A stretch of DNA of 64,000 bases from Atherinomorus stipes (GCA_023101725.1 JALJCO010000017.1:61380-125379); one strand, 5' to 3'; shown: positions 24,222 to 37,108, counted from the stretch's first letter. The notes: generated from the letters alone by a model not told the origin. Numbers and translations: made by a program.

Positions 24222-25437
24222 ATGACTACGTTTGCATGCCATCAAAATTTGGGTTAAGGTCAATATTCCGGTTTATGAAATATTAGGAATAACCATGCAT
24301 GAGCAGACAGGGTTACTCCTGTATACATGAGAACTGCAATCAGCTGGAATATCCCGACCCAAAACGTCATGATGATGGGGGATAATGAACCACCCGGAGC
24401 CACTGCAGTCAAGCCGGCCAAGTTTCAGAATTACAGCCAAAATAACGCCGGTTGGCCGCGAGAGGGGGCTGGCTTGACTGCAGTCCGGAGCCGACAGCAG
24501 TCCTTTGCTGGCGTTGCTGTGCTGTTACTGACCCACCAGCAGTACTCGGTCCTGGTACTGACCCTCCAGCAGTACTCGGTCCTGGTACTGACCTTCCAGC
24601 AGTACTTGGTCCTGGTACTGACCCACCAGCAGTACTCGGTCCTGGTACTGACCTTCCTGCAGTACTCGGTCCTGGTACTGACCTTCCAGCAGTACTCGGT
24701 CCTGGTACTGACCCACCAGCAGTACTCGGTCCTGGTACTGACCTTCCAGCAGTACTCGGTCCTGGTACTGACCCACCAGCAGTACTCGGTCCTGGTACTG
24801 ACCTTCCAGCAGTACTCGGTCCTGGTACTGACCCACCAGCAGTACTTGACACTATTGTGGGTCATAGAAGGACAGAACATGTGGTGGAAATGGGAATGGA
24901 GCTGTGCGGCATACACATCTTCATTGCCTGTTTCCACCAGAGTCCCCCAGACACTTTAGGATGAAGGTGCGCAGTCAGGACTGGTGGGAACGGGTTGTAA
25001 TGATGAAGTTCACTGATTTTTCGTGACTTTTCCAGATGAGTAATGGAGCCCTGCAAAGTAACTGTTTATACACCAGCTCCTCTCAGGATGCATGTTGCCA
25101 TGGTAATATATAAACTAGCAAGCTGTGCAGAGTACCGTCTGATCGCTGGTACAAAATACTCTGTAGTTTACTCAAAAGACCAAGAATCCTTGCAGATGGA
25201 ACATGCGCAGAACACAATTTAACGTTCCTTTAAATGGAGATATTCAGATACGTGTTTACATGACCAAATATTTGGGTTAGAAAAGGAATAACCCAGGGGT
25301 AATATTCAGGTTTTTAAAAACCCTAATATGAGAATATTTGGGTTTTTGCTGGTGTTTACATGGTCGTGCGCAACCGGGTTATTGCTAATATTCCAGTTAT
25401 GAAAGAGTTATTGGCTGCATGTAAACGCAGTGACTGT
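24222..25437. mobile_element. Possible 1.2-kb MITE-type element carrying a minisatellite
   Basis: The left part (ATGACTACGTTTGCATGCCA) and right part (complement of CACTGCGTTTACATGCAGCC) are imperfect inverted repeats. 'Tacgtttacatg' ends flanking 'taatattccgg'-like sequence recur in fish genomes. The exact edges and target duplication are not settled. The 24526-24846 minisatellite lies inside. Confidence 0.45.
24526..24846. repeat. 30-bp minisatellite, about 10.7 units
   Basis: Ten full 30-bp units (24541-24840) plus flanking part-units repeat AGTACTCGGTCCTGGTACTG followed by ACC and a variable CCACCAGC or TTCCAGC. In the later half the two variants alternate, making a 60-bp higher-order unit. 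Thirty is divisible by three and the unit lacks stops in several frames, so long open frames arise on both strands: 210 codons (+), 168 and 147 codons (-). They are very unlikely to be genes. Confidence 0.95.
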
Positions 25438-25550
25438 GAAGGCCCTGAACTCAACAACTGGGTCAGACTCCAGTGTTTCAGCCACAAGTCTTTTTATATA
25501 CATACAGTAGATATATAATATATATACATAGAGAGAGAGAGAGAGAGATA

Positions 25551-26300
25551 CAGACGTCCTTAACATTATTTATACCCTCCAATTACAGACAGAAAAAAAT
25601 CAGCTGTCAGTGAAATAAGTTGAAATTGACTAGTGATAATAAATAAAAATTATATGAAAATTTTGACACTGATTTTGAATTGTGGTTCGACAGAAATATT
25701 AAAAACAAACAGCAAAAATAAAAAAGGGGGGGTGGGGGGGGGGAGGGGGGGGGAAGGAGGGAAGGGTGGGGGGTGCGATCCGCCCCGAGGTGGTGGAGAA
25801 ACACCCCTCCTCCGGGGGGGGTGGGGTGTGGGTGGGGGGGGGGGGGGGAGGGGAAGGGAGCACCCAGCCCCAGGGAGGGGTAATATATCCATCCCAAAGA
25901 TGGGAGGGAAGAAAAAGAAAGGGGGGAAAAACAAGTAAACAATCACGATGGTGCTCCAAAGCTAAAATTTTGTTGAGCAACCCTGAGACAATCACTGCAA
26001 TCAGGTGTTTTCTGTCATGTTCTAAAATTCTTCTACATCTGTTGACTGGGATTTTTGTCCACTGTTGATGGGAAAGGTGCGCTAATGTGTCTGGGACAGT
26101 TTTTTTTTTTCAAATTATTTAATTATTATTTCCTGCCACAATTCAAAAGCAATATTTTGTTTCACTAAATTATAATTTTGCAAATTTTTATTTATTATTA
26201 GTTTCCTTAGTTTCTCGTTATTTGAATTACGGTTGTGAATTTAGTTTTTTCTTATATTGGTGGGTATAAGGAGTAATGAGTAATTTTGAGGACTTTGAAT
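25551..26300. mobile_element. Tc1-type MITE, copy 1, interrupted
   Basis: It begins after TA at 25549-25550 with CAGACGTCCT and a TTATTTATACCCTCC block. It ends near 26298 after TTTTGAGGACTTTG. The body matches the cleaner copy at 39961-40420, for example ACACTGATTTTGAATTGTGG and GTGTCTGGGACAG. An ultra-G-rich tract (25727-25925) splits the copy at a point where the other copy is continuous. Confidence 0.7.
25727..25925. other. G-run tract inside a MITE; possible assembly error
   Basis: About 200 bases consist largely of G runs with a few A, T and CC breaks. The same MITE at 39961-40420 has nothing at the equivalent place. Proline-rich or glycine-rich open frames here are compositional. It could be a true insertion of simple sequence or misassembled sequence. 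Confidence 0.6.
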
Positions 26301-27580
26301 TATTATGACAACAATATTAAAATCCCCACAGGTTCAGTCAGTTGAAGGGTTTTTACATGGAAGCTGTTTCATTAACGTTTCAGTCCTGGGAGTTAACTCT
26401 AAGCTAATTTACCTCTTTGAAGACAGACTGACAGACCGTCGTGTGTTTTGCACTGTCCTGATTCTCCATGTGTGGATTTACTGTTTTCATTTGTTTTTGG
26501 ACTAATCTCTCTATCAAAGGACGCTCACATTCAGCTTTTCTTGTAAATAAATTCCTCTTAAATCTTGAGCTGAATCTTCAGTTTTGTTCCAGTTCTTTTA
26601 TAAAACGTTATTACCAGTTAACAGTGGTTAAGCGTCTCAGGTTTATATTTGCAGGACACACCTAATTATTCCCAACACCCCTCCTCTCTCTTTCTCAGTA
26701 CTGTATCTGTGCTGCACCACCCGTTCCTCTCTGTGTCACACTGCTTGAAGTTAAGAGGCTGCCATGACGGGGTGTCTGTTTTCAGAAGTCAGGCGGAGAG
26801 GAGCTTAACTCCGGGGAGCTCAGGAGATCAAAGTATTTACACACACACACGTTCCTGCTCCAGATAACAGGCTCAAAATTCAGGAGAAATATCAGCAGAA
26901 AACTGATGGAGACCACGTCTTTCCCTTCAGCGTTGCCTCACATTCACACACCAACATGCATTATTACCATGTGGAGGCTTTTTTCTGATGTTTTTAACCC
27001 GTATGTTGTAACCGCTGTCCTCTTTTCAGCTGTGGTGAGCTGAAATTAGGGGGAGGGAGGCTGGATGACTGGACAAAAACAGGTTCTGTTGGGGGATTGA
27101 ACATCAGAAACTGAGAGCAGGATCCTAAGAAAGCTGCTGTCAGTCATTAGAGATGACACTTTCTGCAGCACGTTAACCAGCGAAGCATGTTCAGAGGAAG
27201 ACTTTGCTCACAGAGTCCGTTTACATGACCGTTATATTCTGATACTGTAATAACTGGATCTGATTAAAGCAACGTCTTCTTCTGAAATACAATATTTTAT
27301 AAATCCCAGTCTACATTTTCCAGTCTTGTTGGATTTCTTTTGAAATACATACGTGGTGCAATACTCTAATTCATGTATATGAAACGTGCTATAAACAAAC
27401 TTGCGTTATTTCACAGGGACACACAGCAAATGTGTTGTGCGGACCAGAGACAGCTGAAAGCTAATGGTCATCTGTAGTCCCTGGACAGAGGCAGGGTTAT
27501 TCTGTTGTTAGTGACCTACAAAAAATAACTCACAACAATCCAGTATTTACTAGGGATGTCCGATATTATCAGCCTACTGA
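26301..27580. other. No gene recognised
   Basis: No recognisable coding sequence. A (CA)n run lies near 26839-26850. Around 27215-27330 a 'gtttacatgaccg' stretch resembles the inner part of the 24222-25437 element. Confidence 0.4.
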
Positions 27581-27581
27581 T

Positions 27582-27640
27582 ATTAATACCTCCGCCAAGG
27601 AGGTTATGTTTTCAGTAGCGCTGGTTTGTCTGTCTGTCAG
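27582..27640 (+). repeat. Fragment of dispersed fish repeat (CCTCCGCCAAGGAGG)
   Basis: CCTCCGCCAAGGAGGTTATG followed by GGTTTGTCTGTCTGTCAG is a widespread fish repeat start. Other parts of the family appear near 16690-16860, 30885-30960 and 32555-32595. Class uncertain. Confidence 0.6.
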
Positions 27641-30390
27641 ATGGGGGGAGATTGTGGTTTATAAATAAAATGTTGAAACAAAAAAGAGTTGAGAGAAAAG
27701 GGAAAAAAATTTGGTAAAAAAAGGTTGAATTGAAAAATAAAATAGAAGAATGTATTAAAATATGTGAATTAATTTGGAGCTAGTTTTAAATTGGTTGAAA
27801 TAGCTTTGTTTAAGTTAAAATTGTGAAATCCTGTTTGGTGGGGGAAACTAAAGTTTTGCTTGGAAGTAAGGCACTTGATGGGGGGGCCTACGTGGTGGAT
27901 GAGAGCGTGTTTATTGGTTGGTGTGACCTGGCTCAGCCTTCCACATACAGTCTTTTATGCGTGTGTGCTGTGGAGAGTTGTTGTGGCTCTGACGTTTCCA
28001 TAATAATGTGGCTAATGGGCTGCTGTATAACAAATGAATTTCGCTGTGCTGATGTTTGCGATGGCGTTGCTGGTACGGTTGGGAGACTGGTGGAAAGGGT
28101 ACAAGTAGGCTGTGATTACAATATGGTATAATGTGTAATAAGAGTGATCGGACTGTGCTATGTGAGAGCCTGGGAGTGGTAGGGGTGTATGGATTGATCC
28201 TAGACGGGGGTGTGATGAGAAGCGGTGGGAGGTACTGGACGTGAGAGATAAGCGGGAGGAGGGGAGATCTGGTCGGTGCGGAGCGGAGTCCGTCGTGGGG
28301 CACGGAGGACATCAGAGGAGAGTAAAAGCGACGGAGAGGGGTCGCTGACAGACGCACCGTTGTGAACGAGAGGAGGACAATCCTTCTGTTATAAATTATA
28401 TGGTCGTGGTTGTGCTGCTTTGCTTGGTTTTATGTTTTTTTATTTGCTGGGGAGTGATGGAAAATTTAAGGCGGTTCTGCCTGACCAGCCCGCTAGCTGA
28501 CCGGCCTGTTGAGAGAGGCGTGCCACACAGCGGTAAGAGACAGACCCCTGTCGTAGCGGTGCGTTTGAGACCATTTTCGGTCAGGAATTTCTTTAGGTCG
28601 ACCTGGGAACATTAACCGCTGAATATGGTGCAGTTATAGCGGTCCTGTTCTCACTACAGCTGTTCCAGTGTCAACAAACACACGTGGAAATAATTTTCCA
28701 CACTGACGCTTTTCTACCAGCCAGCATTCCTGTTTATTAGGAGCAGCTGTCTGGTGTGCTTTTGACCTCTACAAAGTAGGCGATAGAAAAGCAACACGAA
28801 TTTCAGCACCATCAGCCCAAAAGACGCGCCCTGCAGTAATAAACATCTTGATTTTTTTTTTACATTTTTTTATAGTATTTTGAACATTTAAGAGCGCTCT
28901 CTGGGACCAGGTGGGACATTGGAGCTCTCCATGTGACGCTACAAACATAACATAAATGAAATATATTAGACCTGTTATAACGGCATCTATTAATTATAAT
29001 GGGGGCGTAAAATTTGGGGCTGACGGTGCTAAAATTTGCGTTGCTTTTCTATCGCCTACATTTCAGATGTAAAAGCACGATTAGTGTCGGAACGTTGCGC
29101 AGCTGCTCCTGAATAAACAGGAATGCTGGCTGGTTAGAAATGCGTAGTGTGTAAAATTATTTGCCACGTGTGTTTGTTGACATGGAACAGCTGTAGTGAG
29201 AACAGGATTGCTATAACTGGCACCATATTAGCGGGTAATGATCACCGGGTCGACCTAAAAGAAAATTCCTGACTGAGGAGAGATGGTTCTCAAACGCACC
29301 GCTCCGACAGGGCGTCTCTCTCTTACCACCGGTGTCGCGCGCATGTCTAAAGGCCGGTGAGCTGAGCGGGCTGGTCAGGCGGAGCCGCCTTAAATTTTAC
29401 GATCACACGCCTCAGCAAATAAAAAGCAGCACAACTACGACCATATAATTTATAAACAGAGAGGAGGATTGTCCTGCGCTCTCGTCCACAACGGTGCGTC
29501 CAGTCAGCGACCTCCTCTCCATCGTTGTTTACTCGTCCTGCTGGACATCGTCCTGCTGGATGTCCTCTCGTGGCCCCACGACGGACTCCGCTCCGCACCG
29601 ACCAGGATCTGCCCCTCCTGCCCGCTTGATGCTCTCAGCGTCCGAGTACCTGCCGCACCGCTTCTCAATCACACCCCCGTCTAGGGGGGTCGCAATCTCA
29701 TACAGCCCACTACCCTCCCAGGCTCTCAATAGGTAGTCCGATCACTCTGTGATATTACGATACAGATATTATGACCATATGTGTAATAGCCTCGTTGTGT
29801 ACATGTTTTCGTAGTGGCTCTGGTAGACCGTGACCAGCAGAGACGGCCATGTCGCTGATAATAGTGTTTGCAGCAGCCGGCGTTATAATTATTGTGGTGA
29901 TGATGTGAATGTAAGAGCTGTAGCCAACGATATTTAGCGCAATTATTATTTATGGGAAACGTTGAGAGCTACAGGCTAACAACTAGCTCAAGCAGCAAGA
30001 CGCATGAGAAAAGACTGTGATGTGGAAGGCTGGAGCCAGGTCACACCAACCAATAGACCGTCTCATCCAGCGTAGGCCCCGCCCATAAGTGCCTGCGAAG
30101 AAAACTTAGGATTTGCAAAAAACTTTGGATTTGCAACAAAAGTTTTTAACTTGAAAGAAAGGCTGTTTGAACAATTTTAAAATTGAAATAAAAAAAGACT
30201 GTTATAAAAAAATAGTTGTTTTTTTTAATTATTTTTGATTAAAGTTGAAGAAACATTCTGTTTATTTTGTTTTTCAATTGCTGTTTTGTTTTGATCTAAA
30301 GATTTTTTTGATTGCCCTCTTTTTGCTCTAAACTCTTTTTTGGTTTCAGATTTTTTGATTAAACATAAAGAAACAAAATCTCTCCATAAA
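27640..30390. repeat. 2.75-kb foldback element
   Basis: The left arm (27640 to about 28850) and right arm (about 28983-30390) are diverged inverted copies. Clear anchor pairs include ATTGGTTGGTGTGACCTGG at 27913 with its complement near 30040, GGAGCGGAGTCCGTCGTGGG at 28280 with its complement near 29575, and AGGCGATAGAAAAGCAAC at 28778 with its complement near 29045. The loop is about 130 bases. The right arm has roughly 200 extra bases, mostly around 29740-29990. No transposase is recognisable. Short frames inside the arms occur as mirrored shadows. Confidence 0.8.
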
Positions 30391-31036
30391 CGTTCTGCCT
30401 TCTGAAATACGGAGGGTTTCCCTTGTTTCTTAATGCTGCTTGCTAGGTGCGCCCCAGTCGGCTGTGCTCTATAGAGAAAAATACGAAGAAAAGAGGACGG
30501 GAACAGCCTCGCACCTCGATTGAAATGTTACGGGGGTTTTATTGTCAGGAAGGAGGTCCCCTACAATAGAGTAAAGATGGACGCTGTGCTTGGAGTTGAG
30601 AAGCTAATTAGCTAACTGTTTGTTAGATGATGGAACAAACTTGTTTGTCGGCTCTATTCTGTTGTAACGAAATAGAGCGGAGGGCGGAGCTTCCTTATAC
30701 ACTATGGGAGGGAGCAATAGACGGAAATTATGAGAAGGACCCGGAAAAGCCTGCCGTTGGACACAAGCCCAGTATACAAATACAGCTGGATACAAAGCAG
30801 AAGGTTTTTAAAGAAACGATGAGAATGCATTTAATGGAGAACACAGAAATATTAATGAAATGACCATGGAAGTACAACTTTAACGGAAAAAGTTCTGGAC
30901 GGATTGTCCTTAAATTTTCACCAGCTGTGGGCCTCAGCTCAGGGACAAACCCATTAAAGGTAGAGTCTGGAGTCACCCCACCGTTTTTGTTTGCGAACAG
31001 CAGTATTCAAACTGAGCGCCCCTCCCTCTCAGGCTA
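30391..31036. other. No gene; repeat fragment at 30885-30960
   Basis: GAAAAAGTTCTGGACGGATT followed by a 'cctcagctcagggacaaac' block belongs to the same dispersed family as 16690-16860. The rest shows no recognisable coding sequence. Confidence 0.4.
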
Positions 31037-31980
31037 AAGCTGGATTTATAGACGCGTGTTCTCTGCGGCACTTCGGGCCCACATAGCTACGCGGGTGAGA
31101 TATGCTCTCGCGCTTCTGCGTAGGGTACCGGCGACGTGTTGCAGTACCCTTTTCACTCTGAAGGTGCCAGTGCGGCTGGTATCGTCTTGTAAACTCCACA
31201 AGGCAGTCTTCTTCCATGGTTTATTTAACCTCCGGGGGGATTTCCTCTTGGAAAGTGCCTGGATGAGGCTAGGGCTGGGCAATATATCGATATGAAAAAT
31301 ATATCGATATATTTTCAAATGAGATATGGAATTGGACTATATCGCCATATCGAGATATGGAGTTAATGTGTGTTTGTTTTGTTTTGTATATAAATGCTGA
31401 CGTTACTAGGGTTTGTTACATTTAATTCTGTGTAATGTTTTTACTTGCATCTGCAAGTATTATTACATACAGTATTATACAGTATTTCTGTTTACATTTG
31501 ATCATTCTTTGAACAGCTGAGCATTATTTCATCCGGTTTGGTTAAATTAAACTACTTGTAATGTCATATTTGGCTCTGACTATAACAAAATATTTGATCT
31601 CACCTTGCGATAAAAATATCGAGATATATATCGTATATCGATATTCAGCCTAAATATATCGAGATATGACTTTTGGTCCATATCGCCCAGCCCTAGATGA
31701 GGCATCATAAAGATGTTCTTATTTTCTAATCTCCTCAATCAGTCTCTCGTCTATCTGATCAATTGTTTGTGGATTTTAAAAATGGCGGAACGGCGCAAAT
31801 GCAGCGAGAACCTCCGGAAATCCGGAAACATGTAATCGCACTCTGGACCTGACATCCAGAGGGGTGCGTGTATCGCCAGAGTGGTGCGCGTCAGACCTCC
31901 TCGGACCTACGCAGACCCTACGTGGAGGCTATGGCGGTTACGCAGACGAAGACAATGCACGACCATAAACCCTGGTTTTC
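31037..31980. mobile_element. Probable MITE hosting a hAT MITE
   Basis: AAAGCTGGATTTATAGACGCG at the left (31036) is imperfectly mirrored by the complement of a CATAAACCCTGGTTTT block at the right (about 31965-31980). The GC-rich body with 'ctacgcagaccctacg' blocks is typical of a fish MITE family that carries many CpG-rich 'tacgc' words. It is interrupted by 31270-31695. Confidence 0.5.
31270..31695. mobile_element. hAT MITE with perfect 8-bp duplication
   Basis: It opens TAGGGCTGGGCAATATATCG and closes with CATATCGCCCAGCCCTA. GATGAGGC lies directly outside both ends (31262-31269, 31696-31703). The interior repeats ATATCGATAT and ATATCGAGATAT palindromes, probably subterminal transposase-binding sequence. 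It is 426 bp with no coding capacity and is nested in a separate MITE. Confidence 0.9.
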
Positions 31981-34596
31981 CAACGTGCACTATCTAATGC
32001 TCTTACCTTTTCTTCGGTGCCGTTTTTCTTTCTTTTATTTTTCCTTGGAGAGTTCGACTGGCTGGCGTCTGCTCCAATTATGAGTTTATTCCCACACTGT
32101 GTTATGCTCTTAGCTCTGTCATTGGCTGGTGATATGAACAGAAATCTCCACCCAGAAACGTCCCGACCACATTAAAACAAAGCTAAAGAGCAAATTACAG
32201 GGAGGGGGGAGGGAGTTGCAGAGGCATTGCTAGGATCTTATGGGGCTCCAAGCAAGAGGCATGGGGTGGGGGCCCAACAAGGGGGTTTTCTACTACGGTG
32301 TCATTTCATTGCAAAGTAAATGCCCATTCTTGTCATTGCTGTGCAGTACAATTTGTCAGCCCTTGGGGGCCCCCTAGAGACAGGGGGTGCAAGCAAATGC
32401 CTGGCTTGCCTGTCCACACTCCCCGCCTCTGGGAGTTGCATCCGAACTCATCACTGCACGTGAGTAGAGGCCCAAAGGCACGGTTTGAGACAGATTTCAC
32501 TTGGACAAGACTAATGTTTATTTTCAGGGGGGAAACTTTGGACTCTACCTTTAAATTTTGGTGGTGATCCGGATCACCTTCTGGATCCAGGAATGTTTTG
32601 AAGGATTCTTTATCATTGTGACATCGGCCATGTTGGAAAGGCTGTTGATGAGGTGTGAGTGCCCCCTTGTGGCAGAAGTGTGCAGCTGCTACTGAGCACA
32701 TGATGTCAGGATGCAGAAATGAAACTTGTGAGCAGCAGTGAGCACGAGGAGAGAAGACTGTTGGACAGACTTCCAGCCAGTTGAATATGGTGAACTGTGT
32801 GCGTCTGTGAAGAACTGGAAGTAACTAGTTGTATTTCTGCCTGAACAGGATGTTTGTTTAGCCTTTGATGTTGTTTAGCTGATTTGCTTATTCAGAAGTG
32901 TTCCTCCATTCACTATGTGCCTTTTTATGCTACTAAGCTAGCTGCTCTGTTACATGCCAGTTACTATAACTGTTAGCCTTGAACACATATGCATGTTAAG
33001 TCCTAACTGGAAGGGATTTATTTGTAATAATTAATACCTTGAATGTGTTTATTTGCTGAACAAATGTTCTTCATGGCTTCTTTGTATTTCTGTGTTTATA
33101 GACCACACTCACTTCCATCCAGCATTCACCTTAACTACCTGGAATTCCTCACCTGTAAGCCTGTTGTTTGCTGCATTACTGTGCTGTTGTGATTAAGAGT
33201 GACCAGTAAAGACAGCTAACTGGACAATGAGTCTTGTGTGTTCTGACCGACACCGCATAGTGAACATCAAACCTCCTTACCATTTTTTCCATATAACTCC
33301 ATACAAATGGCCCGAGTGTTTGGTAAAAAATTACAAGAAAGGATCTCAATGACTATAATAGTTTGAAAGTTGATCCAGATCCAGTGAAAATTCCGGATAC
33401 CATAATCCAGAACACACAAAAATAAGGGAGTCGAGTGGCTTGATGGAGGTCTGCGCTCTCCGAGTGCTCTAGTCGTTATATATAGGAATATAGTTGTATT
33501 TCTCAAATTATGAGAGATACTGTATCATTCATGTTTCAAAATAAGCATTAATATTTACATCATTATAACGTTTTGTTGCCGACTAGATTTCATCAGCTCC
33601 AGTGAAAGTTACCGTACATCTGTTGAAGTCAGGCATATATTTTACTGTCCATTACACCAAAAATGATCTTTTCTAACCTCAAATCAGGTTGTTTCAAGCT
33701 TCAGTTATTTACAACAGAGATTGCTCAAAGATTTGACTTGTTTTTAGCTGACACAGCACCCACCACCAGAGCCTGGCTGGTACTTCCTGTTGCACTGGGC
33801 AAACAGGATCATATACATGCACACTTCGTTATGTGTGTGAGTCTCAGGCGTTAAGGAGTAGCTGATTTTATGGCCCTTTTTACAACTTGGATTACTCAAC
33901 AGATGTGGTAAGTCTCCATGTTGCTGACAGTTGCATCCTGTTTCCTCTCTGTCCCTTCCAGATGCATAAGAAATAACAGCAAAGGACATCATGGTAACAA
34001 GCTAACAGCTTATAGGAAAATTTCTTTAAACTAGCTTTAAAGCATTCAAATAACCACAATGTTCATTGTAGTGGCTCTGAAACATGCTTCCCCCTTCAAT
34101 GCCTTCAATGCACCTTTTTATTTCTTTTTAAAAAGACCCTTAGCAACCTTAATATTTATATTTACAGGATGTATCTTGTGTATTTCATCTGTTTGATATC
34201 TTCCTCATTCACAGCAAACGTTGATAGTGTTTCCAAGGAGACATAGGATGCCTGCCATTGGTTCAGCTGTATCCAGGCAGTCAACATCACTGTTGACACG
34301 CACAAACAGTCAAAGGAACATAACAATACCCTCCCTCTTATACAAACACTGGGGGTGGAGCAGATTGACTTCTTCATGTTATTTTCATCTCTGCTGGTGA
34401 AGAACAGAAGGGAAATCATATCTGTCCAAAAATTAATCATTTCTAATTTATGGTATGAGTTTAACGTGCTGTGTTTTCTGAGACATACTGTTCCATATTT
34501 GTAATGTAAGTCAAACCAGATGTGCTGATGAATCATCTCATCTTGTGTGAAAAATCTGATAAAACTGGAATCAAATTGAAATTAGTCTTCAGTCAG
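31981..34596. other. No gene recognised, 2.6 kb
   Basis: A copy of the GGATCC/GATCCGG repeat lies inverted at about 32550-32600. Other frames lack recognisable domains, and nothing suggests exons. Confidence 0.4.
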
Positions 34597-34745
34597 CTCA
34601 GAGACGGAGGCTGCAGCTCCCTGAGCAGCTGGCCCAGGCCTGAATCCCGGCTGGGGGTCCTTCGCTGCATGTCACCCCTGCTAGCTGACCCCTTTCCTGT
34701 CTCTGCTGCCACAGTCACAACATCTTAAAAAGGAAAGATACAAGG
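34597..34745 (+). mobile_element. Truncated tRNA-derived SINE
   Basis: The order 'cctgaatcccggctggg', 'ccttcgctgcatgtca', 'cccctttcctgtctct' and an A-rich end matches a fish tRNA-derived SINE (B-box region, then conserved body). The 5' head with the A box is degraded. Transcription would have been by RNA polymerase III. Recognition is from memory of the family. Confidence 0.65.
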
Positions 34746-35680
34746 GGAAATGAAAGATTTTCACACTAAACTTAAACACTTAAGTCCAGATTTAGAGAAA
34801 TGTAAATGACTGTTGTGTTTTAGTAAACTGGTGGACCACCAGAGACCACTTCAACAGCATCAACTACAAATTATGTAAATCTATAAATGTTTATGGTAGA
34901 AAATAACACCACTCACCCAAAACTATTCCATCACTCTGGGTTCTGATGAGCAGAGATGCAGACTCCAGTCACATTTAAGACTCGACTTGGACTTGCAATC
35001 CGAGACCCATGAACAATCTTTAATTTTTAATGTTTTTGCATGGTTTATATGATCATGGACGAGGTTCCCAACAACAAAGAGCAGTTGTTTAAATACTGGG
35101 GAAAAGCAAAAACATCTCCACATGTATGACATCGACACAGCAAAACGCCCTTGAATGTCTGTGTCCCCCTCTCACCCCCTACCACAGGACAGAGAAAAGA
35201 CCCTCACATACCTCAGCCCCACCATCCAGGCACCTTGTTGCCCCCATTTCCACAACAACCAGGCATCTCTCAGACACAATAAGAGACAAACTATTTCCTC
35301 CATCATGATGAAATCAGCAGAGACAACACAGCATATACGTATATCTGTACACAAGCAGCCAAAGGCGAGTACAGATAATCCGTGCATGTCACATTATATC
35401 CACATCATTCAAAATATATTCAGCAAACAGAAAGCATACATGAAACAGACAATAAATATTTACAACATACTAGAGATTTTTTCTAAAGCTTGGACCAGCA
35501 ATTAATGATGATGATTCAGCATGATGCAAACGAGTGGTAGAGCTCCAACTGTGCAATATCCCTGCGAAGCGAAGAGCCATTCCCTCACTGACGGTGTATG
35601 TGGTGGTTTCCAACAACAAACTCATTCTCTTAGCGTCTGTAAAACCAGCCAACAACAAGCATTTGTTATCTATAGTTAAT
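34746..35680. other. No gene recognised
   Basis: Frames around 35126-35505 (+) and 34923-35138 (-) show no domain I recognise. The 35160-35300 region is C-rich and unlike its neighbours. Confidence 0.35.
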
Positions 35681-36716
35681 TTTAAAGGGGAAGTTCAGGA
35701 TTTTTGACGTAGGGCCTCATTTTGGAGTGAGTCAGGATACTACTTATCACTGGAGACAGTTTCAACATAATTCATTCCGTTATTTTAGTTTGAGGAGGTC
35801 GCCGATGCTAATGCTTGTGTAAGGAAAGGGGGAAAATGGCAAAGTGGGTAAAAAAAAGGAAAAGAAAAAAAGAAGGGGGGGGGGGGTTGGGGGGGGGGTT
35901 ATCCAGGAGAAAGGGGGGGGGGGGGTCAGGGGGGGTTCCGAAGGGGGATCCGGGGGCCCAGGGAACCGCAGCCCAGCCCCCAGTCAACAGGAATCTACTA
36001 GCCTGTCATTAAAAACAATCTTAACGACTCCACAGAACATCTGAGGCAAATCATTTATAACTTAAGACTATCTGTAAATGCTGTTAATAGAATAATGCTA
36101 CAAATAAAACTAACCTTTCCTTGCATTTTGATTGTTGCTGCTGAGACACTTTACAAAATTTTACCTCCTATATTTGGCAGCGGAGTGATATAATCTGCTG
36201 CTGCGTCCATGAAGGAATTTGATTACACAAATATACAGTCAGAACTATGACCATGTCTGAAAGGCATGAGGATATGTCGGATTTTGGAGACAATTTCAAA
36301 CTTTTTTCATAAAACTAACTGTCACCATCTCTCTATGAACTGGAAAACACTGACAAAGGTAGTATCACTACCACCCGGAAGCACAGTATAGCCTATCATT
36401 ACGCAGCTGGTAAGAAACTAGTTCTAGAATATGTAATGCAATATTTGTCATACAAGACTAGTTTTTTTACTCGTTTAACACGACATTTACACAGATAGGC
36501 TTGCTGATTTGCCTCAGATGTTCTGTGAAGTGGATAAGATTGGTTTTAATGACAGGCTAGCAGATTCCTATTGACTCACACTAGCATTAGCATCAGCAAC
36601 CTCCTGGAACTAGAATAACGGGATGAAATATGTTGAAACTGTCTCCAGTGATAAGTAGGACCCTGGCTCACTTGTAAATGAGGCCCTATGTCAAAAATTC
36701 TGAACTTCCACTTTAA
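35681..36716. mobile_element. TTAA foldback element, family D
   Basis: TTAAAGGGGAAGTTCAGGAT at the left is mirrored by the complement of ATTCTGAACTTCCACTTTAA at the right. Arms extend about 250 bases or more, with GTTTCAACATAATTCATTCC at the left matching its complement near 36625. TTAA lies at 35681-35684 and 36713-36716. A G-rich block (about 35822-35975) interrupts the left arm where the right arm is continuous. Confidence 0.8.
35822..35975. other. G-run tract in the left arm of the family D element
   Basis: Dense G runs replace the junction that reads directly from GCTAGTGTGAG to TCAATAGGAATCTG in the complement of the right arm. This is the second of three G-rich blocks that break repeats in this window. 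It may be misassembly. Confidence 0.6.
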
Positions 36717-37108
36717 GGAGGTGTTATTAGGAAAAAAGCAAACACTGTGAATGATGGACGGCCCTTCCTGTTATATACGATATGATACTCAAGACATTGT
36801 TCCAAAATCTATTAACCTCCAGATACTACAGTACCAGACCATGATAAAAAGTGGTAGTGGTATAGATATCACAACATGGGTTACCTTTGACCGTGCATAC
36901 CTTGAGGGGTGAAACTAGGATTAGATGTACTGGGAATGTGTACCATTGGTGCACGTGGTGACGTGCTTCTGCTGTTGTCCAATCAGACTTTATAAAGTGA
37001 GTTCTTCATCAATTAAAAGTAATTAAAGAGTGACTGAAGAGCTGTAAACTACTGACGTGACAGATTGCTGGCCTTTTCTACAAAGTAATCAGGTCATTTT
37101 CTCACACT
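36717..37108. other. No gene recognised
   Basis: No coding or repeat structure was recognised. Confidence 0.35.

Noticed and set aside
24327..24959. 210-codon open frame and its antisense partners as genes
   Set aside because: They are generated by a 30-bp repeat lacking stops, and all frames repeat the same ten residues.
25607..26068. Proline-rich and glycine-rich frames of about 100 codons
   Set aside because: They come from the G-run block inside a MITE and have no homology.
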